NCBI GenBank assembly: GCA_963747745.1
Contig: CAVVGJ010000022.1
Coordinates: 1-64,000, forward strand
From: Salinilacustrithrix sp963747745
GTDB taxonomy: Bacteria; Actinomycetota; Acidimicrobiia; Acidimicrobiales; Salinilacustritrichaceae
DNA: 64,000 bases
Direction: 5' to 3'
The position numbers and the translations under genes were made by a program. Shown piece by piece: positions 49,648 through 58,383 of this stretch. The notes under the pieces were generated by a model, which saw nothing but the letters and a program-made list of their open reading frames with translations, was not told the DNA's origin and searched no databases. Position 1 is the stretch's first letter. Every line of letters starts with the position of its first letter.

Positions 49648-50844
49648 TCAACCCTGGAGGTCGCGGATGATGAGGTCCTCGACGTCGGGTTCGGGCGGCG
49701 CGGCCATCGCCCAACGGCCGGACGCCTTCGAGAACAGGTACCAGTTGCCGTCGCGGCTGCGCCGGAACTGGAGCCGACCCTCGGCGGTGACCCGGTTGCC
49801 GCTCACGTGCACCCGGCGGGCGTTGAACCCCGAGTCGGTGGCCAGGTCGCGGGCGAAGGCCATCTCCAGCGGCGGCGGGGTCCACCGGGGCTCGTCGTTG
49901 GCCCGCACGCCGGCGGCGCCACCCCAGCGCCACGCGGCGGCCAGCACCTCGAGGTCCACGGCCGCGATGCCGGTGCGCGCCGCGAGCTGGTCCCGCTGGG
50001 ACGGGGAGGCGCTGACGGCGCGACGGGCGAGGTCGGCCCGCTCGTCGAGGGCGAGGCCGGTGTCGCTGGCGCCGGCGCACAGCTCCCAGGCCCGCCGGGA
50101 CGCGTCGGCCACCAGGGCCCGGAGGCCGGCGCCGTCGAAGGGAGCGTGGGCGGGCGGGTCGCTGGGCCAGGCCGCGGGGCGGCTGGGGGCGTTGGCCACC
50201 AGCGGGACCGCGGGCAACGCACCGGGCGTGCGGGCCCACGCCTCGGCGGCGTCGACCCCGTCGACCGCCGGGGTGACGGCGTCGGCGTCGTCGCGGCCGG
50301 ACACGACCGCGTCGGTGCCGGCGCGCACCGCCCGGACGCCGTCGAGCACCTCGTCCCGGCGACGCCCCCGCAGCAGGAGCAGAACGAACGGGTCGGCGTC
50401 GAGGGCGTCGGCCACCAGGTAGCAGAGGGCGGCGGCGTGCTTGCACGGATCGACGTAGTCGGGGCACGAGCACGCGGTGCGCAGGTCGCGGGCGCGGGGG
50501 AGCAGGTCGACCTCGACCGCGGCGGCGTCGGCCACCACACCGGGATCGAGCTCGCCGTCGAGGAGCGCGGCGGCGTGGGCGGCCTTGGCACCGATGGCTT
50601 CGAACACCGCCTCCCACTCGTCGTCGCGGAACTGGCGGATGTCGAGGTAGACGTCGTAGGGGTCGGGTTCGGACCCCTGGACGAGGCCGGTGACCGCACC
50701 TGGTGAGATGACCAGGTCCTCGGCCCGGTTCTGGCGGGCGTAGGTGCGACCTCGGCTGAGCCGGCCCGTCGACCCACCGGCGATGCCCTCGAGGGCGTCG
50801 AGCCAGGCCCGACCCCACCACGTGTGACCGAACTGCCGGGTCAT
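49648..50844 (-). CDS. SWIM zinc-finger protein, partner of the SNF2 helicase
   Basis: 398 residues. The SWIM finger is CSCPDYVDPCKH with Cys125, Cys127, Cys134 and His136. The N-terminus MTRQFGHTWWGRAWLDALEG (GHTWWG...ALE), the RGRTYAR segment and the C-terminal RRSRDGNWYLF and WAMAAPPEPDVE are conserved in SWIM proteins that accompany SNF2 helicases in actinobacteria. The finger binds DNA or protein. ATG 50844 is 10 bases from the SNF2 stop, so the two are one operon, presumably working together on DNA or nucleoid proteins. Role not defined. Confidence 0.82.
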   Translation of the reverse strand: MTRQFGHTWWGRAWLDALEGIAGGSTGRLSRGRTYARQNRAEDLVISPGAVTGLVQGSEPDPYDVYLDIRQFRDDEWEAVFEAIGAKAAHAAALLDGELDPGVVADAAAVEVDLLPRARDLRTACSCPDYVDPCKHAAALCYLVADALDADPFVLLLLRGRRRDEVLDGVRAVRAGTDAVVSGRDDADAVTPAVDGVDAAEAWARTPGALPAVPLVANAPSRPAAWPSDPPAHAPFDGAGLRALVADASRRAWELCAGASDTGLALDERADLARRAVSASPSQRDQLAARTGIAAVDLEVLAAAWRWGGAAGVRANDEPRWTPPPLEMAFARDLATDSGFNARRVHVSGNRVTAEGRLQFRRSRDGNWYLFSKASGRWAMAAPPEPDVEDLIIRDLQG

Positions 50845-50854
50845 CGTCGCCGCC

Positions 50855-53623
50855 TCATGATCCGGTCTCGCGGAGATCGATGAGCGCCCACAGCTCGTCG
50901 TCGGAGAGCTCGGAGACCCACGTCTCGCCGCCGACCACCACCGATTCGGCCAGGGCCCGCTTCGACTCGAGCAGGGCGGCGATGCGCTCCTCGAGCGTGC
51001 CCTCGCACACCATGCGGTGGATCTGTACCGCCTTGTCCTGGCCGATGCGCCAGGCCCGGTCGCTGGCCTGGTCCTCCACCGCCGGGTTCCACCAGCGGTC
51101 GTAGTGGAACACATGGGTGGCCCGGGTGAGGTTGAGCCCGGTGCCACCGGCCTTGAGCGACACGACGAAGACGGGGACGTCGCCGGCCTGGAACCGGTCG
51201 ACCATCTGCTCGCGCTTCGCCACCGGCACCGAGCCGTGGAGGAACTGGCTCTCGATGCCCAGGGCCGTGAAGTGGTCGGTGAGCAGGTGCCCCATCCCCA
51301 CGTACTGGGTGAAGACCAAGGCAGCCTCGCCCTCGTCCAGCACCACCTGGAGCAGGTCGGTGACGGCGTCCAGCTTGCCGGAACGGCCCCGGATCGGCGT
51401 GGCCTGGTGCAGGTACTGGGCCGGGTGGTTGCAGATCTGCTTGAGGGCGGTGAGCAGCTTGAGCACCAAGCCCTTGCGGCTGATCCCCTCGGCCTCGGCC
51501 ACGTCGTCGCGCAGCTCGGCCACCACCGCCTTGTAGAGCGTGGCCTGCTCCACGGTGAGCCCCACGTAGTGATCGGTCTCGGTCTTGGGTGGCAGATCGG
51601 GAGCGATGTGGGGGTCGGCCTTGCGGCGCCGCAGGAGGAAGGGTTGGACCACGGCGGCGAGCCGGGCGGTGGCCGCCTCGTCGCGCTCACGCTCGATGGG
51701 CGTGGCGACCTCGCGCTGGAAGACCTCGAGCTTGCCGAGCAGGCCGGGGGTGGTCCAGTCCAGCAGGGCCCACAGATCGGCGAGCCGGTTCTCGACCGGG
51801 GTGCCGGTGAGCGCGAAGCGGGCGCCGGCCGGGATCGTGCGCATGGCCCGGGCCGTGCGCGACAGCGGGTTCTTGATGGCCTGGGCCTCGTCGGCGACGA
51901 TCATCCCCCACGGCACCGTGGCCAGCTCCTCGGCGTCACGGCGGGCGATGCCGTAGGTGCACACCACGATCTCGTCGCCGGTGGCCGTGTCGTGACGGAT
52001 CTCGTCGAGGCTGCGGTCGCCGCCGTGGTAGCGGTGCACCGGCACGGCGGGAACGAAGCGGGCGGCCTCCCGCTCCCAGTTGGACATGAGGGTGGCGGGG
52101 CACACCACCAGCGTCGGTCCCGGGGCCGTTCCCTGCTGGTGGCGGAGCAGGTGGAGGGCGAGGACCTGGATCGTCTTGCCCAGGCCCATGTCGTCGGCCA
52201 GCACGCCGCCGAGGCCCAGGTCGGCCATCTCGGCCAGCCACGCCAGGCCCCGCTCCTGGTAGGGACGGAGCTCGGCGGTGAGACCGTCCGGTGCCGGGCG
52301 GGCCCGGATGGAGTCGATGCGCTCGAGCCGCTGGGCGAGGTCGACCAGGGGACCGGTGAGCTCGGCCTCGACCTGGGTGCCGTCGACGGTGACGGTGCCC
52401 GAGAGGGCGGCGGCCAACACGTCGCCGAGGCCGACCTCGGTGCGCTGGTTCAGCTTGCGGAGACGGGCGGGATCGGCCCGCACCCACCGGCCTCGCAACC
52501 GCACCACCGGGCGCTTCGCATCAGCCAGTTGGAGCAGTTCGGCCTCGGTGAGGCCGTCGCCGTCGACGGTGGCGTCCCAGCGCATCTCGCCCAGCGACGA
52601 CAGGTCGAGCCGGCTGCCGCCGACGTTCTCGGGGGCGGCGGTGCCCACCACCGGGCGCAGCTCGATGGAGGCGAAGATCTCCGACGGCCACAGGATCGGC
52701 AGCCCGGCGGCCGCCAGGTCGTCGGCCACCGGTCCGAACAGGGCCTCGACCTCGGTGTCGGTGAGATCGAGCCCCTCGGGCGTCGACTGCTGCAGGAGTC
52801 GCTCGGCCGGGGGCCACACGCTGGCGGCCCGGCGCAGGGTGAGCAACAGGTCGGTCTCCACGTCGGTGCCGAAGCGGGCCAGCACCGCGGGCGGCGCGAC
52901 CCACAGCTGCTCGGCGTCGAGCACCAGGCTGGGGTCCATGCGGCTCTGGACCTGGAGCACGCAGCGGACCGATGCCTCGTCGTCGCCCGGGAGCTCGACC
53001 CGCAGCCCGGGCAGCGTGTCGCCGCCGGTGCCGGCGGTGACCGAGTGCAACCACGACTCGACCGCGCTGACGTCGGTGCGCTCGACCCCCGCGAACGCCG
53101 CCGATCCGGCCATGGCGGGCGCCGAGGCGGTGCGCACGAAGGCATCGGCGACGGCGTCGATGAACCGGGTGGTGGCCACGTGGGGGGAGACGATCCGGTC
53201 GGGCTGCTCGTCGACGGGGACGGCGTGGACCGCGGCGGGCAGGGCGTCGGCCAGCTGTTCGACCCGGGCCCGGTCGGCGACGTCGAGGGGACCGACGCGC
53301 CACTCGTCGGAGCCGTCGTCGGCGGCCGCGGGCAGGAGCCGGCCCCGGGCGATGAGATCGAGGGCGAGCCGGGTGGCCACCGACAGGGCCCGGATCGACG
53401 GCCGGACCTCGGTGCCGGCCGGTAGCTCGGCCAGCGGACCGATGGCGTCGGCGATGGGGACGAGCTCCACCCGTGTCTCGGTCGGGCCGTCGGGGCGGAC
53501 GATGGTGAGCGTGGTGCCGTCCGCGGCGGCGTCCTCCGGATCGGGGCCCCAGAGGGCGAGCGCGCTGGCCCGGCCGACGGCGCCGGCGACGAAGGTCGCC
53601 TCGGTGTCCGGCCGTATGCGCAT
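50855..53623 (-). CDS. SNF2-family helicase/translocase
   Basis: 922 residues. The N-terminal ~440 residues precede a classical SF2 SNF2 core: motif I ADDMGLGKTIQVLALHLL near 480, motif II DEAQ in VADEAQAIKNPLSRTARA near 595, motif III LTGTPVENRLADLW and motif VI SDRAWRIGQDKAVQIHRM in the second lobe. It is a DNA translocase of the HepA/RapA-like or bacterial SNF2 group that pairs with a SWIM protein (encoded 10 bases downstream). Possible roles include transcription recycling, nucleoid remodelling or defence; none is shown by sequence. Confidence 0.88.
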   Translation of the reverse strand: MRIRPDTEATFVAGAVGRASALALWGPDPEDAAADGTTLTIVRPDGPTETRVELVPIADAIGPLAELPAGTEVRPSIRALSVATRLALDLIARGRLLPAAADDGSDEWRVGPLDVADRARVEQLADALPAAVHAVPVDEQPDRIVSPHVATTRFIDAVADAFVRTASAPAMAGSAAFAGVERTDVSAVESWLHSVTAGTGGDTLPGLRVELPGDDEASVRCVLQVQSRMDPSLVLDAEQLWVAPPAVLARFGTDVETDLLLTLRRAASVWPPAERLLQQSTPEGLDLTDTEVEALFGPVADDLAAAGLPILWPSEIFASIELRPVVGTAAPENVGGSRLDLSSLGEMRWDATVDGDGLTEAELLQLADAKRPVVRLRGRWVRADPARLRKLNQRTEVGLGDVLAAALSGTVTVDGTQVEAELTGPLVDLAQRLERIDSIRARPAPDGLTAELRPYQERGLAWLAEMADLGLGGVLADDMGLGKTIQVLALHLLRHQQGTAPGPTLVVCPATLMSNWEREAARFVPAVPVHRYHGGDRSLDEIRHDTATGDEIVVCTYGIARRDAEELATVPWGMIVADEAQAIKNPLSRTARAMRTIPAGARFALTGTPVENRLADLWALLDWTTPGLLGKLEVFQREVATPIERERDEAATARLAAVVQPFLLRRRKADPHIAPDLPPKTETDHYVGLTVEQATLYKAVVAELRDDVAEAEGISRKGLVLKLLTALKQICNHPAQYLHQATPIRGRSGKLDAVTDLLQVVLDEGEAALVFTQYVGMGHLLTDHFTALGIESQFLHGSVPVAKREQMVDRFQAGDVPVFVVSLKAGGTGLNLTRATHVFHYDRWWNPAVEDQASDRAWRIGQDKAVQIHRMVCEGTLEERIAALLESKRALAESVVVGGETWVSELSDDELWALIDLRETGS

Positions 53624-53689
53624 CCTGTCGACGCTATCCAGCAGGGGTGACGGTCCCGCCCGGCTCGCGGGCGGTTCCGGGGACGCGGG

Positions 53690-54082
53690 TCAGCGGACCG
53701 CGAGGAGATCGACCACGAAGACCAAGGTCTCGTTGGGACCGATGACGCCGCCGGCGCCCTGCTTGCCGTAGGCCTTGTCCGGCGGGAGGACCATCCGGCG
53801 GCGGCCGCCCACCTTCATGCCCTGCACGCCCTCGTCCCAGCCGGAGATGACCATGCCGGCACCGAGGCGGAAGCTGAACGGCTCGTTGCGGTCCCAGCTG
53901 GCGTCGAACTGCTTGCGCGTCCGCCACGACACGCCCACGTACTGGACGTCGACGGTGTCACCGCTGGTGGCGGTGGGGCCGTCGCCTTCGACGATGTCCT
54001 CGAGCATCACCTTGATGGGCGGGATCTCGCCCGGGGGCACGTAGACGTGGGGCTTGGACGACAGGTCGGGCTGGTCGGGCAT
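53690..54082 (-). CDS. FKBP-type peptidyl-prolyl isomerase
   Basis: 130 residues. VQYVGVSWRTRKQFDASWDR, FSFRLGAGMVISGWDEGVQG and GGRRRMVLPPDKAYGKQG are the FKBP strands and the hydrophobic pocket (W in ISGWDEG). It lacks a signal peptide, so it acts in the cytoplasm, catalysing proline isomerisation in folding. The common FKBP length is about 110-120; the extra N-terminal ~20 residues (VYVPPGEIPPIKVML) may interact with partners. Monocistronic. Confidence 0.9.
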   Translation of the reverse strand: MPDQPDLSSKPHVYVPPGEIPPIKVMLEDIVEGDGPTATSGDTVDVQYVGVSWRTRKQFDASWDRNEPFSFRLGAGMVISGWDEGVQGMKVGGRRRMVLPPDKAYGKQGAGGVIGPNETLVFVVDLLAVR

Positions 54083-54129
54083 CCGGCGAGGTTACCGGCG
54101 ACGCGGTGCCAGAAAATCGGTGCCGGGGA

Positions 54130-54744
54130 TCAGTGCCAGATGAGGTCGAGCACCCCACCGCCAGCGATGACGTAGAGCAGGGTGGGTGGGATCAGCCCGA
54201 TGGCGGTGCCGATCACGATCTTGCGGGTGGGGATGGCCGACACGCCGAGCAACCAGTCGGCGGGCGCGGCGAGGTAGGTGACGAGGCGGAGCGCGATCAC
54301 GGCGACCAGGCCCCGCCGGGCGATGGCGTCGTCCCAGCGACGGAAGCGGGGCGGGAGCTTGGCGGCCACCGCCTCCCGGCCGACGGTCCGGGAGAACCAC
54401 ACGCCGATCCCACTCGACGTGTAGCCGCCGACCAGGCACACGACGACGGCGAGGGGGGCGGGGAAGACGAGGGCGGCGGGCAGCACGAAGACCAGGCCCG
54501 GCACACCCACCGGCACCAGGGCGGTGAACAGGCCGGTGAACACAACCGGGCCGAGCCAGCCGGCCTGGTCGACCACGTCGCGGAGCCGGTTCTGGTCGGC
54601 GAGCAGCTCGGTGGCCCCGGACCGACGGGCGATCACGAACACCGCCACGGCGGCGGCGACACCCAGCAACCGCCGCCCCCGGGCCCGGCGCGGGACCGGC
54701 GGACGGCCCTCCGTGGGCGCGGGCGGGCTCGGAAGCATGGTCAC
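54130..54744 (-). CDS. TVP38/TMEM64-type (SNARE-associated) membrane protein
   Basis: 204 residues with about five membrane segments after a short basic lead. VFTGLFTALVPVGVPGLVFV, YTSSGIGVWFSRTVGREAVA and LVTYLAAPADWLLGVSAIPT match the TVP38/DedA-like VTT domain (G-x-x-x-G in the half helices). DedA-type proteins influence lipid or undecaprenyl-phosphate balance and envelope stress; the exact role of this subgroup is unclear. ATG 54744 chosen; an ATG two codons later is possible. Confidence 0.75.
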   Translation of the reverse strand: MTMLPSPPAPTEGRPPVPRRARGRRLLGVAAAVAVFVIARRSGATELLADQNRLRDVVDQAGWLGPVVFTGLFTALVPVGVPGLVFVLPAALVFPAPLAVVVCLVGGYTSSGIGVWFSRTVGREAVAAKLPPRFRRWDDAIARRGLVAVIALRLVTYLAAPADWLLGVSAIPTRKIVIGTAIGLIPPTLLYVIAGGGVLDLIWH

Positions 54745-54798
54745 CTCCGAGGATTCGGCGTCGAGCGGTCGTGACCCTGCTGCGGGAGGCCGTGCGGC

Positions 54799-55803
54799 TC
54801 ACTCGACGCGGCGGGCGTCCTCCACCAGGTTGATCTCGTAGAGCACCTGGTCCAGCAGGTCGGCGGCCTCGATCCCGGGGTAGCGAACCGGGTGCTCGGC
54901 ATCCACGCAGGTGGGCAGCGGCGCCAGGATCGTCCACGGCGTGGGGTGGCAGAACTGGACCACCGAGTAGCGCTCGCCGTCCGCGTTCCCGGAGACAGGG
55001 TCGGGGTCGGCCACCACCCGGTGCCAACCGCTGGGGATGATCCCGTTGGACAGCCGTTCGAGCATGATCCCGGTGTTGATGATCACGTGGCCCTCGGGCG
55101 GCTCGGCGTCGATCCAGACCTGCTCACCTTCGGAACCCGTCTCGACCTGGAGGCCCTTGGTGGAGGCCCGGGGCAGCACGGTCGTGAGGTTGATGTCGGC
55201 ATGCGCACCGGCCCAGACGTGTGGAGCGGCCGGTGCCGAAGACATGGGCGGGTACCGGATGGCCCGGTTGAGCACCGGACCATCGGTGAGCACGCCGTCG
55301 AAGAACCGCTCGTCGGCGCCGAGGCCCAGGGCGATGATGCGCAGGAAGCGTCGTTGCAGGTCGAAGACCCGGTGGTGGAACTCGGTCAGCACGTCGGTGA
55401 TGCCCGGGACATCGGCCTCGGGGAGCACCGGGTCGTGGAAGCGGTGCGGGTACTTGCGGCGCAGGGGATGCCCCTCGGGGATGGTGGGACCCCAGTTGAG
55501 CATCTCCTTCCAGTCGGGCAGTTCGGAGGTGGCGGCGGTCTCGACCAGCAGCCCGGTGTAGCCGGCCTGGCCGTGGGTGCCGGGCACGATCCAGGCGTCC
55601 TTGCGGTCGGCGTCGAGCTCGAAGAACGCCTGCAGCATGCCGTAGGCGTCGTCGAGCAGCGTCTCGGACAGGTCGGTGTCGCAGTAGACGAACCCGGTGG
55701 CCAGGCTGCGCATCACGCCGTCGACCACGCCGCGGCGGGCGGTGCCGTCGCCCCGTTCGAAGGCGAGGAGATCGACGTCGAGGATCGGATCGCTGGCGGT
55801 CAC
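54799..55803 (-). CDS. Isopenicillin N synthase-like Fe(II)/2OG dioxygenase
   Basis: 334 residues. The iron triad is His201 and Asp203 in GAHADINLTT and His261 in SGWHRVV; the 2-oxoglutarate binding RxS is Arg278 and Ser280 in ERYSVVQF. The N-terminal DIOX_N part (GFVYCDTDLSETLLDDAYGM) and length fit the isopenicillin-N-synthase/flavanone-hydroxylase group. The substrate cannot be inferred; such enzymes in actinobacteria modify natural products or fatty acids. Divergent from the lipoprotein hydrolase gene, 41 bases apart. Confidence 0.88.
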   Translation of the reverse strand: MTASDPILDVDLLAFERGDGTARRGVVDGVMRSLATGFVYCDTDLSETLLDDAYGMLQAFFELDADRKDAWIVPGTHGQAGYTGLLVETAATSELPDWKEMLNWGPTIPEGHPLRRKYPHRFHDPVLPEADVPGITDVLTEFHHRVFDLQRRFLRIIALGLGADERFFDGVLTDGPVLNRAIRYPPMSSAPAAPHVWAGAHADINLTTVLPRASTKGLQVETGSEGEQVWIDAEPPEGHVIINTGIMLERLSNGIIPSGWHRVVADPDPVSGNADGERYSVVQFCHPTPWTILAPLPTCVDAEHPVRYPGIEAADLLDQVLYEINLVEDARRVE

Positions 55804-55844
55804 CGCGCCGACGGTATCGCCACCGGCGGGCAGACTGCCCCGGG

Positions 55845-56711
55845 ATGGCCATGGTCGACCGACGCCGGTTCCTCGCCCTCTGCGCCGCGGTCGGGCTGGG
55901 GGCGGCCTGCCGCGGTGACGACCGGTCCGGCACCCACATCGTCGGCGATGCCGAGCGCACCCGCATCCGCTACGGCGATCACTCCGATGCCTTCGCCGAC
56001 CTCTGGCTCCCCCGGGATCTGGACGCGTCTGCGTCCCCGCTTCCCGTGGTGGTCTTGATCCACGGCGGGTTCTGGCGCCAGCACTACCGGCTCGATCTCA
56101 TGGACGACGTGGCCGGCTCCCTCGTCACTGCCGGGTTCGCGGCGTGGAACATCGAGTACCGGCGCGTCGGCGGCCAGGGCGGGTATCCGGAGACCTTCGA
56201 CGACGTCGCCGCCGCGGTCGACCATCTCCCCGAGCTCGCGGACCGCCCGCTCGACCTGGACCGCGTCGCGGTCGTCGGTCACTCGGCCGGCGGTCACCTC
56301 TCGGGCTGGGTCGCCAGCCGCGGCGTCCTGCCCGCCGATGCTCCGGGCGCCGATCCGGCCGTCACGCCACGGGTGGCGTTCTCGCTGGCCGGCGTGCTCG
56401 ACCTCGTCGACTGCGCCCGCAACGGACTCGGTGACGGCGCCTGTCCCGCGCTGGTCGGCGGCACCCCCGACGACGTGCCCGAGCGCTACCGCGTGACGTC
56501 ACCGATCGAGCTGGTGCCGGTCGGGCTCCCGGTCATCGCGGTCCACGGGGATGCGGACAAGACCGTGCCCCTGCTGCAGTCGCAGGCCTACGTGAAGGCG
56601 GCCCGGGCCGTGGGCGATCCCGCCGAGCTGGTCGTGATCCCTGGAGCCAACCACTTCGACATGATCGACCCGACCCACCCGGCGTGGCAGGCCGTGCTCG
56701 ACCGCCTCTGA
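55845..56711 (+). CDS. Lipoprotein alpha/beta hydrolase
   Basis: 288 residues. The N-terminus MAMVDRRRFLALCAAVGLGA is a signal sequence ending in a lipobox (LGAAC, Cys22) with an RRRFL twin-arginine-like start, so the protein is exported and lipid-anchored. The body has VVVLIHGGFWRQHYRLD, the nucleophile Ser in VVGHSAGGHLSG, Asp in HGDADKTVP and His in GANHFDMID. The IHGG loop and length fit esterase/PHB-depolymerase-like hydrolases. Acts outside the membrane on an ester substrate. Confidence 0.78.
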   Translation: MAMVDRRRFLALCAAVGLGAACRGDDRSGTHIVGDAERTRIRYGDHSDAFADLWLPRDLDASASPLPVVVLIHGGFWRQHYRLDLMDDVAGSLVTAGFAAWNIEYRRVGGQGGYPETFDDVAAAVDHLPELADRPLDLDRVAVVGHSAGGHLSGWVASRGVLPADAPGADPAVTPRVAFSLAGVLDLVDCARNGLGDGACPALVGGTPDDVPERYRVTSPIELVPVGLPVIAVHGDADKTVPLLQSQAYVKAARAVGDPAELVVIPGANHFDMIDPTHPAWQAVLDRL

Positions 56712-56732
56712 CGGACCCCGGTGGTGGGGGCC

Positions 56733-57449
56733 TCAGCGGCCGAACATGCGCAGGAACGTGTCCTTGTCCTTGGGCTGGTACACCATGTTCCACTTGCGGG
56801 TCTCGCCCATCGAGGCCGACGGCTCGGCCGAGTACAGGTGGCCGGGGAACAAGATGGCGTCGTCGGGGACCTTGGCCAGCTTCTGGGTGATCGACTCGTA
56901 CAGCGCAGCGGGATCGCCGCCGGGGAGATCGGTGCGGCCACAGCCCTCGAGGAAGAGGGTGTCGCCGGCCACCAGGCGGTTGTCGACGAAGAAGCACTGG
57001 CTGCCCGGGGTGTGACCCGGGGTGTGGATGCACTCGATGGGGATCTCGCCGACCAGCACGGTGTCGCCCGAGACGTGGGTGACGAGGTCGGAGTCGCTGG
57101 CGCCCGTGACCCGCTGCACCCAGGGCTTTTCGTCCTCCTGGACGTGGACCTTCACCGGGCACGCATCGAGGAGCTCGGCCACGCCCTGGATGCCGTGGCC
57201 CATCATGTCGCCGCCCACGTGATCGGGGTGGTAGTGGGTGGCCAGCGCGCCGGTGAGGCGCATGCCGTCGGCGGCCACGATGTCGAGCAGGCCGGAGATG
57301 TCGTAGGCGGGATCGACGGCCATGGCCTCGCCGGTCTCGCGGTCGCCGATCAGGTAGACGAAGTTGACCATCTGCCGGGCGAGCAGGTCGCCGGTGGCGA
57401 AGTCACGCCCGGCGAGCAGCTGGCGGAAGTACAAGCGGTCCGAACCCAT
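56733..57449 (-). CDS. ETHE1/GloB-like metallo-beta-lactamase-fold protein
   Basis: 238 residues. The metal residues are His72, His74, Asp76 and His77 in THYHPDHVGG, His146 in HTPGHTPGSQ, Asp163 in VAGDTLFLEG and His204 in FPGHLYSAE. FLEGCGRTDLPGGDP is characteristic of ETHE1-type persulfide dioxygenases, which oxidise glutathione (here perhaps mycothiol) persulfide; a glyoxalase II relative is the other option. ATG 57449, with TAGACT a short way upstream as a possible -10. Confidence 0.8.
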   Translation of the reverse strand: MGSDRLYFRQLLAGRDFATGDLLARQMVNFVYLIGDRETGEAMAVDPAYDISGLLDIVAADGMRLTGALATHYHPDHVGGDMMGHGIQGVAELLDACPVKVHVQEDEKPWVQRVTGASDSDLVTHVSGDTVLVGEIPIECIHTPGHTPGSQCFFVDNRLVAGDTLFLEGCGRTDLPGGDPAALYESITQKLAKVPDDAILFPGHLYSAEPSASMGETRKWNMVYQPKDKDTFLRMFGR

Positions 57450-57529
57450 CCGCCCAGTCTATGAATACTGCTCGCCTGCCCTGAGCACGGCCGGCGTCGG
57501 GAGCGCCAGCGAGCCCGGTCGACTCGGCG

Positions 57530-57548
57530 GAGCCGCAGGCTACGGCTC
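57530..57548 (-). terminator. Hairpin at the end of the CAP-domain gene
   Basis: GAGCCG (57530-57535) and CGGCTC (57543-57548) pair around a seven-base loop, overlapping the stop of the CAP gene. No T run. Confidence 0.35.
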
Positions 57549-58335
57549 AGCCCCAGAAGTTCTGGGTCACCCAGAGCTGGCCGTTGCCGTCGGTGATGCA
57601 GCCGAGCGTGACGTGGGTGTAGGAGCTCTTCTCGATGTTGGCGCGGTGGCCTGGCGAGTTCATGAAGGCCTGGAACAGGCTGCCCTGGTCGTAGCCCCGG
57701 CCCACGTTCTCGCCGGCGGTCCGGTAGTCGCGGTACTGGAGGATCTGGTTGGCGTAGTTCGGGTTGTGGGCCAGGACCTGGGTGCCGGCCATGTGGTCGC
57801 TCCAGTCCACCGCGATCTTCTGGATGCCGGTGTCGAAGGCCAGGGCGGGGACGCCGGCGTTGGCCCGGGCCGCGTTGATCTGGTTGTACATGTACTGCTC
57901 GCACCCGGTGTTGCGGCTCCCGTTCTGGGGACCCGACGGTGGCGGGGGCGGCGGCGCGGTCGTGGTGGGCGGCGGGGGAGGCGGTGCGGTGGTGGGCGGT
58001 GGTGGCGGCGGTGCGGTGGTGGCCGGCGCCGCGGTGGTGGGCGGCGCGACGGTGGTGGCCGGCGCGGTGGTGGTGCTGGAGGAGACGGTGGTCGTGGTGG
58101 AGCTGCTGGACGATGTGGTGGAGGATGAGGTTGTGTCCGTCCCCGATGACGAACCGCGGGTCGAGGACTCGACGGTGGCGCCCGGCTGATTGACGGCGGT
58201 GTCGCTGGTACCGGCCTGGTCGGTAGCGGCGGCCGAGCGAACCGACGAGGTGCCCGAGCCGGAGAAGGCGGCAGCGGCGCCGCCCACGAGGAGCGCGAGC
58301 ACGCCGAGCGCGATCCAGAACGCCTTCCTCGTCAT
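57547..58335 (-). CDS. Secreted CAP/SCP-domain protein with Pro-rich stalk
   Basis: 262 residues. A start FWIALGVLALLVGGAAAAF gives a signal or anchor; then a Ser/Thr-rich and TTAPPPPPP-type proline stalk (residues about 50-135); then a CAP domain with conserved LAHNPNY, AGENVGRG, MNSPGHRANI and GNGQLWVTQNFWG, carrying the His/Glu set of SCP proteins, and two Cys (residues about 143 and 246). It would be displayed outside the membrane. CAP domains bind lipids or act as proteases in some bacteria; role unclear. Confidence 0.82.
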   Translation of the reverse strand: MTRKAFWIALGVLALLVGGAAAAFSGSGTSSVRSAAATDQAGTSDTAVNQPGATVESSTRGSSSGTDTTSSSTTSSSSSTTTTVSSSTTTAPATTVAPPTTAAPATTAPPPPPPTTAPPPPPPTTTAPPPPPPSGPQNGSRNTGCEQYMYNQINAARANAGVPALAFDTGIQKIAVDWSDHMAGTQVLAHNPNYANQILQYRDYRTAGENVGRGYDQGSLFQAFMNSPGHRANIEKSSYTHVTLGCITDGNGQLWVTQNFWG

Positions 58336-58383
58336 GGGACTGTCATCGTCACGTCTGACTCCGAACTTTCGGAAAACCTCGAA

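Noticed and set aside
49631..50821. Upstream extension of the WS/DGAT gene to 864 residues
   Set aside because: The extension is antisense-frame noise over the SWIM gene, Arg-rich; the family starts at the MTPTDLPF-type N-terminus.
57930..58190. Repeated GGTGGTGG/GGCGGC stretch as possible CRISPR or minisatellite
   Set aside because: It codes for the Pro/Thr/Ser stalk of the CAP-domain protein; repeats are irregular with no spacers.
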